DNA of 16,522 bases from the NCBI GenBank assembly GCA_028726925.1, contig JAQYPI010000012.1, positions 1-16,522 on the forward strand, read 5' to 3'. Made by a program: the position numbers and the translations under genes. Of the stretch, positions 1-6,551 are shown piece after piece. The notes beneath the pieces were generated by a model, which saw only the letters and a program-made list of their open reading frames with translations, did not search any database and was not told where the DNA came from. This stretch comes from Caryophanales bacterium. Its GTDB lineage: Bacteria; Bacillota_I; Bacilli_A; RFN20; CAG-826. Numbering within the stretch: position 1 is the stretch's first letter; each line of letters opens with the position of its first letter.

Positions 1-2
1 AA

Positions 3-203
3 TCAATACACCACAAAAAAAACGGCTCCTAATAACCACAAAATCGCAAATATCCCCGCTACCAAAAAAAAAACGCCGCTGAAAAATAGAGCATCGGCCC
101 ATCCCGTAATTTCATAATTTCCCCGGACGAAAAAGCAGAGGCAAAAGGTGGCAATTGCGATGATCGGATAAACGACAAGGGAGACGATGATGTTTTTCTT
201 CAT
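3..203 (-). CDS. Small two-helix membrane protein (DUF3899-like?)
   Basis: This is a 66-residue protein starting at the ATG at 203 (MKKNIIVSLVV...) and ending at a TGA at 3-5. It has a Lys-Lys start, a first hydrophobic helix (about residues 4-25), a short polar loop (RGNYEITGWAD) and a second hydrophobic segment (about 31-65), so it should sit in the cytoplasmic membrane. The upstream in-frame TTG at 242 is a poorer start because it adds a Cys/Arg-rich leader with no ribosome binding site. The second helix (WADALFFSGVFFLVAGIFAI) resembles DUF3899 proteins of Bacilli. Those are usually longer, so the protein may be shortened here. The family call is from memory and weak; the existence of the gene is moderately supported. 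Confidence 0.5.
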   Translation of the reverse strand: MKKNIIVSLVVYPIIAIATFCLCFFVRGNYEITGWADALFFSGVFFLVAGIFAILWLLGAVFFVVY

Positions 204-239
204 GGAACAATCTTCTATGCAAATGCGTAAAAAAGCAAA

Positions 240-279
240 CAAATATCGAAAACCCGCGCATGCGAGGCAAACGCGGGTT
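240..279 (-). terminator. Rho-independent-like terminator after the 726-aa gene
   Basis: AACCCGCG (251-258) and CGCGGGTT (272-279) form a perfect 8-bp stem with a 13-nt loop. Read on the minus strand it follows the stop of the 726-aa gene by a few bases and continues into a modest T-rich stretch. It should separate that gene from the small membrane protein beyond it. Confidence 0.6.
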
Positions 280-286
280 CAATCCA

Positions 287-2467
287 TCAGGACTTCTTCA
301 TCATAAGAAGCTGCGTTTTGTGAAGCGTCAGCTTTCTCTTTTCGGAGGGGGTCAACCGTTCGATGAGAAGGAGTTGATCATCGATGGCTTTCGAAACTTT
401 CGCTTTCGAGGCGGAAGGATTGCCAATCAACGCTTGAAGGGCTTTCTCCTTCTCTTTCGCCAAGGCGAAATCCTTCGACTCGTTTTTCGGACTTTCCGCT
501 TTCGGTTTGGCCTTCGAAGTCGTCCGCCGAGTCATGGCTTTCCGTTCCTCTTCGTTCGTGGGGGCAAGGACGATGAGGCGGGGTTCGCTTGGGGTCGCAG
601 GCGATGAAGGGGCGACCGCTTTTTTCGGAGCGTTCTGTTTGGCCTTCATGGTCGCAACCTTCGGCTTTTGCGGCTTGTTTTCAGAAGGCTTGCTTTCTTC
701 TTTCATCGTTTTCAACGAAGTTTTCGCGGAAGGGGCGGAAGATGTTGCCTTGGCTTTCGCGGGCGCTTTGGCCGAAACCTTCTTCGACGCGCCCTCGGTG
801 GCGGGTTGGGATTTTGGGGAACCAGCTTTCGAATCGGCGGACGATTTGGAAGCGGCCGGAGACGGCTTCTTCTCGTTCGTTGGTTTTGCCACGGGTTTCT
901 TCGCGGGTTCCGCTTTTACCGTGGAAGCCTTCTCCTTTTCGGGGGAAGCATCCTTTTTGGCAGAGGGGGATTTGGCCGATGAAGCCTTTTTCCTCGAGAA
1001 AGCATGAGAAGAGGCTTTGTCCGACGCGGGCTTTTCCGTTTCCGGGGCTTTGAGTTCAGCGGAGGGTGAGGAATCCTGCTTCAGCACAGGGAACCCGTAC
1101 TGGGGATTCGGCTCGGTCCCAAGAAGATGTTCTTCTTGCATCCGTCGAATGACCTTGGATGCCCGGTAGGGGCCCAAGCCAAAAGTCTTTTTGAGGGATC
1201 TCGCGGAAACGAAGGACAGCTTGGCGAGAATGCCTTCCTTCACCGATGCGTATTCCTCGTCCGTCATGCCCGGTTGGGTTGACGCCTTGGACTCACCCTC
1301 TTTCGGGACTGCGACGGTTTTGATGACCTTCACAACGCCATTGGGCATCACTTCCTTGCTCTTTTCGGGCTCAGGGGATGCTTTATCCTTGGGTTGGTCA
1401 GGAATTTTGGTGGTTTCTGGAACCGAGATTTTCTCAATCCAGGCGCGATATCCGCCTTTTCCATCAAGAGGTTCCGCGGACCACAAAAGCCCTTTATAGG
1501 AATAATGAACCCTGGCAATGCCTTGGCTCCTCCGCTCTTCCAGACTCGAAACGATGTGTTCCAAATCCGTCTCGGTTAAATCGACATCGCCATGAAATTG
1601 GCGCGCGTAAGGGATCGAGGGGTAACGGAACATCAAGTTGATGCCCGAGGCGCAAGAAGAAATAGCAGACTGCAACGAATTGCCCGTCGCGGAATGCGCC
1701 TTGGAAACCGTCTTTTTCGCGGGTTCCTTGCTTGGTTCCTTAACCGAAAAAGAGGCGGGAACGGTATCCGTTTTCACGGGCTTTTCCTCTTTGGGAGGGG
1801 TTTTGTTTTCTATCTTTCTTGGTTCTGGAGCCTGAGGTTTCACGACCCCGGGGATCGGCTTGACCGGCCCGCCGGAAATCGGCTTAGGAAGCCCATGGGA
1901 TTTGTCGGAAGAGCCATTCGGCTTGTGATTGTTTTTCTCTGACGGAAGAATCTCGCCTCGGTTGGGAACCAAATTCCCTTCTGCGCCCTCAAATTTCATG
2001 ATGTGGGCATTCCTTCCCCTTTGGGAAAGGAGATTGTTCAAGGCGATGAGATCGCTCGCGAGTTTCTTGTCTTGGGTGATGACGAGGATTTTTTGGCTCA
2101 ACCGGTCGGTGCTGACTTTGACGTAAATGGCGTTGTCAGCGAAGGATTTCCGATCTTTTTTCTGCTTCTTTAAGATCGTGATAAGCTTGCGTCTCTTTGC
2201 ATCCTTGAGAATCTTCAGCGCCCTTTTCGCAGGGCCCCGCTTATCGAAATCCTTTTTGTTCTTTGAATGCCTTTCCAATTCTTCGATGCATTCTTTTGGA
2301 ACGTAGATTTCCGTGGAAGAATCTTCCAAATAATCCTGTGCAGCGACCAGACGATCCATCCACGCGGGGAAGGCATCTTCCATGAGAGAACAGGTGTCGA
2401 TGAGCACGTAGTCGAAGCCATTCAAGTGCTTCGCAAGAGCCATCGCGCGGTTCTCGTCGTTGTACAT
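287..2467 (-). CDS. PIN-domain / FtsK-gamma-like winged-helix protein with long basic tail
   Basis: This 726-residue protein begins with a PIN-like nuclease fold (about residues 15-160). Candidate acidic metal ligands are D24 (VLIDTCSLM), E62/E63 (CIEELERH), D111 (SFADNAIY) and D133 (VITQDKKLASDL). A Pro/Lys-rich linker leads to an unrecognised globular block (about 263-348), then another linker. Residues about 403-463 match the shape of the FtsK gamma DNA-binding winged helix: VSARSLKKTFGLGPYRAS, then a helix VIRRMQEEHLLG, then GFPVL. Residues about 464-660 are low-complexity Lys/Ala/Ser/Pro, like histone H1 tails, and the end (664-726) is helical. PIN domains are usually RNases, and the FtsK gamma domain reads KOPS motifs at the chromosome terminus; no motor domain is present here. 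A role at nucleic acid is inferred. The ribosome binding site TTAGGAGG lies 11 nt before the ATG at 2467. mutY lies 73 bp upstream on the same strand. Confidence 0.85.
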   Translation of the reverse strand: MYNDENRAMALAKHLNGFDYVLIDTCSLMEDAFPAWMDRLVAAQDYLEDSSTEIYVPKECIEELERHSKNKKDFDKRGPAKRALKILKDAKRRKLITILKKQKKDRKSFADNAIYVKVSTDRLSQKILVITQDKKLASDLIALNNLLSQRGRNAHIMKFEGAEGNLVPNRGEILPSEKNNHKPNGSSDKSHGLPKPISGGPVKPIPGVVKPQAPEPRKIENKTPPKEEKPVKTDTVPASFSVKEPSKEPAKKTVSKAHSATGNSLQSAISSCASGINLMFRYPSIPYARQFHGDVDLTETDLEHIVSSLEERRSQGIARVHYSYKGLLWSAEPLDGKGGYRAWIEKISVPETTKIPDQPKDKASPEPEKSKEVMPNGVVKVIKTVAVPKEGESKASTQPGMTDEEYASVKEGILAKLSFVSARSLKKTFGLGPYRASKVIRRMQEEHLLGTEPNPQYGFPVLKQDSSPSAELKAPETEKPASDKASSHAFSRKKASSAKSPSAKKDASPEKEKASTVKAEPAKKPVAKPTNEKKPSPAASKSSADSKAGSPKSQPATEGASKKVSAKAPAKAKATSSAPSAKTSLKTMKEESKPSENKPQKPKVATMKAKQNAPKKAVAPSSPATPSEPRLIVLAPTNEEERKAMTRRTTSKAKPKAESPKNESKDFALAKEKEKALQALIGNPSASKAKVSKAIDDQLLLIERLTPSEKRKLTLHKTQLLMMKKS

Positions 2468-2493
2468 GATGTTAGTAACCTCCTAACTCGCCT

Positions 2494-2499
2494 ATTATA
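2494..2499 (-). promoter_or_regulatory. -10 box for the PIN/winged-helix gene
   Basis: The minus strand reads a perfect TATAAT 27 nt upstream of the ATG and just before the TTAGGAGG ribosome binding site. No convincing -35 box lies 16-18 nt further upstream. It suggests transcription separate from mutY. Confidence 0.45.
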
Positions 2500-2540
2500 A
2501 CGGCCAAAGGGAAGGTAGAGGAACAAAAATGATTGCCGCC

Positions 2541-3557
2541 TCAACCCAAGAAAGCGTTGAAAGCAGATGGAACGGAATACTCGGTTTCTTTTTCGTATTG
2601 AGTTACAAATAAAGCGTCCTTAGGGGATGCCAGGACCTCGATTTTCCAACCCGTCATGTGCCACTCGACATGGCTGAAGATATGTTTGGCGCCCCCCAGG
2701 TTTTCAAAAGAGCCGAGAACGTACCCTTTCTTTTCCAAATAATCTCGGATACCTTCCTCTTTCCATCGGCCAAGCAGATTCATTGGTTGATAAAGGGAGG
2801 ATAACAACCCCTTCTCCGGTCGCTTCTCGAGATAAACGCGATCATCCTTCGTCAGTATCAAGATCGTTCGGTCTTCGGTTTTCCTTTTCGTTTTCTTTTT
2901 CGCGAGAGGGTATTTTTGTTCTTCTTCCCTCTGATGGGCGATGCAAAAGCCCCTCAGAGGGCACGTGGAACAAAGAGGTTTCCCATTCGGCAGGCACTGA
3001 AGTTGGCCGATATCCATGAGGGTTTCGTTGAAAATCGCCGGATCGATATCCATTTGTTCCGCGAAACCAAGAGCAACGAGACGACGATCCTTTGGGGAGC
3101 CCGGATCAAGAGGTCGGGCGAACAAGCGGGCATAGATACGCACGAGATTTCCGTCGACGGCCACCTCCTTGGCATGGAAGGCAATCGAGGCGATCGCGGC
3201 GGCGGTGTATTCCCCAATCCCAGGCAAGCGCTTCAAGTCTGAAACCTCGCAAGGAATCTCTCCCCGATGCTTTTTCACGATCTCCATCGCGGCCTTTCGC
3301 AGATTGCGCACTCGCGAATAATAACCGAGGCCTTCCCAAAGTTTTAGGCACAAATCCTCGTTCGACCGAGCAAGAGCAGCGACGTCGGGCAAACAGGCCA
3401 TGAATCGTTCGAAATAGCCTTTCACCGTCTCTACCCTCGTTTGTTGAAGCATGATCTCGCTTACCCAAACGTGATACGGGGAAGGGTCTTTTCTCCAAGG
3501 GAGGTTTCGCGGATTCTCTTGGTGAAAGCGAAGAAGGGCGTCCGAAAGTTGTGACAT
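2541..3557 (-). CDS. mutY: A/G-specific adenine glycosylase MutY
   Basis: This 338-residue enzyme removes adenine mispaired with 8-oxoguanine or G in base excision repair. The HhH-GPD domain shows LPWR (19-22), catalytic Glu34 in WVSEIMLQQT, helix-hairpin-helix LPGIGEYTAAAI (111-122) and catalytic Asp135 in VAVDGNLVR. The iron-sulphur cluster cysteines are C188, C196, C199 and C205, so the first spacing is C-X7-C rather than the X6 of E. coli MutY, because of an inserted CLPNGKPLC arrangement. The C-terminal part (about 228-338) is the NUDIX-like 8-oxoG recognition domain, including KHIFSHVEWHMTGW. Length is slightly short for the family. The start at 3557 has only a weak ribosome binding site (GATGGA), but it begins directly with family sequence. 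It is divergent from the lipoprotein gene. Confidence 0.95.
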   Translation of the reverse strand: MSQLSDALLRFHQENPRNLPWRKDPSPYHVWVSEIMLQQTRVETVKGYFERFMACLPDVAALARSNEDLCLKLWEGLGYYSRVRNLRKAAMEIVKKHRGEIPCEVSDLKRLPGIGEYTAAAIASIAFHAKEVAVDGNLVRIYARLFARPLDPGSPKDRRLVALGFAEQMDIDPAIFNETLMDIGQLQCLPNGKPLCSTCPLRGFCIAHQREEEQKYPLAKKKTKRKTEDRTILILTKDDRVYLEKRPEKGLLSSLYQPMNLLGRWKEEGIRDYLEKKGYVLGSFENLGGAKHIFSHVEWHMTGWKIEVLASPKDALFVTQYEKETEYSVPSAFNAFLG

Positions 3558-3639
3558 GATTCCATCTTAACAGGTTTCGTCTTCCCAAAAGCGAAAAGCG
3601 CTTTAAAATCGAAATCGGGACGGGGAGAAAGGTCTCTTC

Positions 3640-4959
3640 ATGAAAATCGTGTTTCTCGCATGCAGCGTTCTTTTGTTATGCTCATGCGCCAATCCTATCT
3701 CGACTTCTTCTGTTAACTCCTCGCATCGTGACGCATCCGAGGATTCTTCTGTTTCCATCCCAAAAATCGAAGAAAACGAAAGGCTTCGGGGCTTGTGGCT
3801 CCGATTCAGCGACAACAACGGCGTTCTCTTCCAAGATGAGGCCCCTTTGTTCCGCTTTCTTGGCAATGCCGCTTTCGCCGACGATGCAAGCGGATTAATC
3901 ACCGTTGGCGACCAAGGAATTTTCCAATTCTCCTTAACGGGTGAAGATGTCCAGCTTGGGGATTTTGTCCAAGAAGGGGAGCTAATAAACGAATGGGGCC
4001 TCAAGGTTCTCGCTAATCTCGGGAAGGGCGAATTCGATGAAGCGGAACCCGGCTGTTTTAATCTGAGGGACCTCTCGTCTCCATTCGCGTCGGCTTGGTT
4101 ATCTCTCGTGGGCGATTCTCGGCCGCAAAGCCAACTCCGATTTTTCGAGATGCAATACTTTGGCTCGGAAGTTGACATCGCGTATGCGTTTGGGGATCTG
4201 GAATCACCTTTCGATCAGGACGCGGAACGATTCCGCATCGGCTCAATCGGAATGGTGGAATGTCCGGCGGTGGAAAACCTCGTCCGCTTCCCTCCGACCC
4301 TAAGCCCGCGCACATCCTATGATCCGGATATCCGGGATTACATTCTGGAAAACGCCGGAACGGAAGATGCGATTCCGTTTTTGGAAGGGGCTAGTGTCCA
4401 ATTCTCGGATGCTTTCGTTCTCGATAACGTCCAAGTGACGTCCCTTCATAGCAACGCCTTGCCCCGTTTCGAACAAAGGCTCGTTCAGGATGGCTTTGCG
4501 AAAATTAGCGAGGGCGTCTATCGAAAAACATTCCGACTGAGTGAGAGAAACAACCGGGCTGACATCCGTTTTTGGAAGGAGGGGGAACGAGAAATCCTTT
4601 ATTTCGGATTCTCCATGGAGCCCGTCGAATCGCTGAACTTCTCCTTCTTGAACAGACGCCTCATCGACTCCCCGTTTCCGGAATGCCCGCCATCTTCTTT
4701 CGTTACGAACGTTCGTCTCACCGAAATTAGCCCCGGAAAAGCGAAAGGAACGGCGACTTTCTCCAATTCGGGAATCGGGAGGGAATACTGGGAGGAAGTT
4801 TACTTGCCTTTGCTTCGAGCACGAGGGTTTCATCCGACTTCGTTTCCGGCAGGGGGACCTTTCGGATATCGCTATCAAGGAAGCAACCGTTTCTTTTCCT
4901 TGGAAGAATTGGGGGAGACCGGCATCTTCTCTTTTTCCTTCGCATGGAATCTTTCGTAG
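3640..4959 (+). CDS. Unrecognised lipoprotein
   Basis: This 439-residue protein has a lipoprotein signal: MKIVFLACSVLLLCSC, with the lipobox L13-C14-S15-C16 and the acylated Cys at 16. A Ser/Asn-rich spacer follows (about 17-45), then a soluble, aromatic-rich body anchored outside the membrane. No known catalytic motif was recognised. Two C-terminal stretches look alike: each has a helix ending in GF (FEQRLVQDGF and YLPLLRARGF), about 25-40 variable residues, then a strand of alternating aromatics (ILYFGFSM and IFSFSFAWN). They may be an internal repeat. The ribosome binding site GAGAAAGG lies 7 nt before the ATG. A TAAAAT at 3604-3609, next to the 10-bp palindrome AAAGCGCTTT (3595-3604), may be the -10 box, but no good -35 was found. 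Confidence 0.8.
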   Translation: MKIVFLACSVLLLCSCANPISTSSVNSSHRDASEDSSVSIPKIEENERLRGLWLRFSDNNGVLFQDEAPLFRFLGNAAFADDASGLITVGDQGIFQFSLTGEDVQLGDFVQEGELINEWGLKVLANLGKGEFDEAEPGCFNLRDLSSPFASAWLSLVGDSRPQSQLRFFEMQYFGSEVDIAYAFGDLESPFDQDAERFRIGSIGMVECPAVENLVRFPPTLSPRTSYDPDIRDYILENAGTEDAIPFLEGASVQFSDAFVLDNVQVTSLHSNALPRFEQRLVQDGFAKISEGVYRKTFRLSERNNRADIRFWKEGEREILYFGFSMEPVESLNFSFLNRRLIDSPFPECPPSSFVTNVRLTEISPGKAKGTATFSNSGIGREYWEEVYLPLLRARGFHPTSFPAGGPFGYRYQGSNRFFSLEELGETGIFSFSFAWNLS

Positions 4960-4985
4960 ACTCCGGGATAGAGTCGTGATAGATT
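4957..4985 (+). promoter_or_regulatory. Promoter for the riboswitch/transporter transcript
   Basis: TAGACT (4957-4962) and TAGATT (4980-4985) are separated by exactly 17 bp. TG at 4977-4978 gives an extended -10 element. Transcription would start near 4992, a few bases before the riboswitch stem. The -35 overlaps the end of the lipoprotein gene. Confidence 0.5.
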
Positions 4986-5004
4986 ATTGCCCGGAAGAAA
5001 TTCC

Positions 5005-5046
5005 CGACAGTTCGTTGTTGCCATCCTGTCGTTAAACAAAACCAGG
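5005..5046 (+). ncRNA. PreQ1-I riboswitch aptamer
   Basis: CGACAG (5005-5010) pairs with CTGTCG (5026-5031) across a 15-nt loop that starts TTCG and ends in C5025, the position that contacts preQ1 in class I aptamers. The 3' tail TTAAACAAAACCAGG (5032-5046) is nearly the A-rich tail of the Thermoanaerobacter preQ1-I riboswitch (TTAACAAAACAAGG, recalled from literature) and would form the H-type pseudoknot. The loop is a few nucleotides longer than in that example. The gene just downstream is a YhhQ-family transporter, the expected target. No covariance search was possible. Confidence 0.75.
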
Positions 5047-5063
5047 AACGATTGACCTCAATG

Positions 5064-5098
5064 ACGCGTCTTTCGTGACTGGGAGACGCGTTTTCTTT
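5064..5098 (+). terminator. Riboswitch-controlled intrinsic terminator
   Basis: ACGCGTCT (5064-5071) and AGACGCGT (5084-5091) form a perfect 8-bp stem with a 12-nt loop, followed at once by TTTTCTTT. It lies 18 nt after the aptamer and before the transporter start, as expected for a transcriptional off-switch. GTCGTT (5028-5033, part of the aptamer stem) can pair with AATGAC (5060-5065), a possible antiterminator that ligand binding would break. That pairing is short and inferred. Confidence 0.6.
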
Positions 5099-5126
5099 CG
5101 TCTCCCAGCAGGTCTATCTTCCTGCT
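5079..5126 (+). promoter_or_regulatory. Competing leader hairpins after the terminator
   Basis: CTGGGAGACG (5079-5088) and CGTCTCCCAG (5099-5108) form a perfect 10-bp stem that uses the 3' arm and T-tract of the terminator, so the two hairpins exclude each other. Next, AGCAGG (5107-5112) and CCTGCT (5121-5126) form a third hairpin that shares two bases with the second. The ribosome binding site AGAAAGGA follows and is left free. The chain looks like a read-through state that holds the leader open. Confidence 0.55.
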
Positions 5127-5145
5127 GTGGCAGAAAGGACTTCTC

Positions 5146-5910
5146 ATGAATCAGGTCACCCGTTCCTTCTTTCAAAGGCAAAAACAAGAAATCACTTTGT
5201 TATTCCGCTCGATTCCCGGATCGGTTCTGGCTTTGTTCGTCGTGTCCGTGGTGGGCATGAATCTTCTGGCGAACAAATCCCTCGACATCCCCCTTCCCCA
5301 TTTTGCTTTGGACGCGGGAATCCTCCTTTCCTGGGTATCGTTCCTATCCATGGACATGATCACGAAGCATTTCGGACCGAAAGCGGCGAATCAAGTTGCC
5401 GTCTTTGCCGTCCTCGTGAACCTTGGCATGTCGCTAGTTTTCTTCCTCGCGGCTTTGTTGCCCGGCATGTGGGGGGAATCTTATGTCGAGGGGAGCGAGG
5501 ATCTTCTGAACGCGGCTTTGAATCACACGTTCGCGGGACAATGGTATGTCTTGCTAGGGAGCACCGTAGCTTTCCTCGTTTCCGCGATTGTGAACAACGT
5601 TCTCTCTTGGGCCATCGGAAAAGCAGCAAAAAAGGATAATGCGTTCGTCTTTTATCTCCGTTCCTACGTATCGACTGCCGTCGGCCAATTCGTGGACAAC
5701 CTCGTCTTCAGTCTGATCGTGTCGGTCGCGTTTTTCGGATGGACCATTCCCCAAGTCTTCGTCTGCGCTTCTCTTGGCATGGTCGCGGAACTATTGATGG
5801 AGGTTCTTTTCTCCCCCATCGGGTATCATGTAAGCAAGAAATGGAAAACGGCGGGAGTCGGGAAAGACTATCTCGCGCTGATGCAAACCCCTTGGAGGAA
5901 CAACGCATGA
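5146..5910 (+). CDS. yhhQ: YhhQ/VUT-family queuosine precursor transporter
   Basis: This 254-residue integral membrane protein is of the VUT (Vut_1) family, which imports queuosine precursors such as preQ1 or queuine. About six hydrophobic segments are visible (roughly 26-42, 52-70, 82-108, 134-156, 180-200, 203-222). Family-typical stretches are SMDMITKHFGPKAAN (68-82) and RSYVSTAVGQFVDNLVF (172-188). The N-terminus is cytosolic-looking and polar (MNQVTRSFFQRQKQE). AGAAAGGA precedes the ATG at 5146. The preQ1-type riboswitch upstream supports the substrate directly, since such switches shut off salvage genes when preQ1 is plentiful. Its TGA overlaps the ATG of the next gene (ATGA), so the two are likely cotranslated. 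Confidence 0.9.
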   Translation: MNQVTRSFFQRQKQEITLLFRSIPGSVLALFVVSVVGMNLLANKSLDIPLPHFALDAGILLSWVSFLSMDMITKHFGPKAANQVAVFAVLVNLGMSLVFFLAALLPGMWGESYVEGSEDLLNAALNHTFAGQWYVLLGSTVAFLVSAIVNNVLSWAIGKAAKKDNAFVFYLRSYVSTAVGQFVDNLVFSLIVSVAFFGWTIPQVFVCASLGMVAELLMEVLFSPIGYHVSKKWKTAGVGKDYLALMQTPWRNNA

Positions 5911-6551
5911 AAGTGATTATCACCGGAACGACCCGTGGCATCGGGAAAAGCATTGCGGAACTCTTTTTGAAACGCGGGCATCAAGTCATTGGCATCGATG
6001 TTCTTGGGCCGTCCATCGTCCACCCATCCTATACGCATCACCAAGCGGATATCACCTCGGACCCGCTTCCGGAAATCGAATCCCCGGACATCCTTATCAA
6101 TAACGCCGGGATCCAAGAAGGAAACGTTATCGATGTCAACTTGAAAGGAACGATCCGCGTGAGCGAAAAATACGCTCTTTCGCCCTCTATTCGCAGCGTC
6201 CTTTTCATCGCTTCCGCTTCCGCGTCAACGGGCGCGGAATTCCCGGAATACGCAGCATCCAAGGGGGGCGTGGTGTCTTATATGAAGAACCTCGCGGCCC
6301 GCGTCGCTTCCTTTGGGGCCACCTGCAACGCCCTATCCCCCGGTGGGGTCAATAACGAACTCAACGCCCACATCCTTCAAGATGAAAAGCTCTATGAGGC
6401 CGTCCTGAATGAGACGATGCTTCACGCTTGGGCGGAAACCGAAGAAATCGCAGAATGGGCTTATTTCCTGACAGTCGTCAACCGTTCCATGACTGCGCAA
6501 GATGTCCTCGTCGATAACGGCGAGGCGGCAAAATCCAACTTTATTTGGTAG
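5907..6551 (+). CDS. Short-chain dehydrogenase/reductase (SDR)
   Basis: This 214-residue NAD(P)-dependent oxidoreductase has a Rossmann fold. The dinucleotide motif is GTTRGIG (G7, G11, G13) and NNAG is at 65-68. The catalytic Ser lies in the IASASAS stretch (about 103-107), and the YxxxK pair is Y115/K119 (EYAASKG). An acidic residue at the end of the second strand (GIDVLG, D31) favours NAD over NADP. It is shorter than typical SDRs (about 250). The start at ATG 5907 is set by GGAGGA upstream and by the MKVIITG beginning; longer readings of the frame run through the transporter gene. It shares the riboswitch-controlled transcript with the transporter. The substrate is unknown, and no queuosine-pathway SDR is known to me. 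Its end overlaps the convergent aldo/keto reductase by 11 bp. Confidence 0.9.
   Translation: MKVIITGTTRGIGKSIAELFLKRGHQVIGIDVLGPSIVHPSYTHHQADITSDPLPEIESPDILINNAGIQEGNVIDVNLKGTIRVSEKYALSPSIRSVLFIASASASTGAEFPEYAASKGGVVSYMKNLAARVASFGATCNALSPGGVNNELNAHILQDEKLYEAVLNETMLHAWAETEEIAEWAYFLTVVNRSMTAQDVLVDNGEAAKSNFIW

Noticed and set aside
260..2126. Several long plus-strand open frames opposite the 726-residue gene
   Set aside because: They follow from the biased Lys/Ala/Ser codons of the true gene on the other strand; they are Arg/Phe/Gly-rich, lack family sequence and have no ribosome binding sites.
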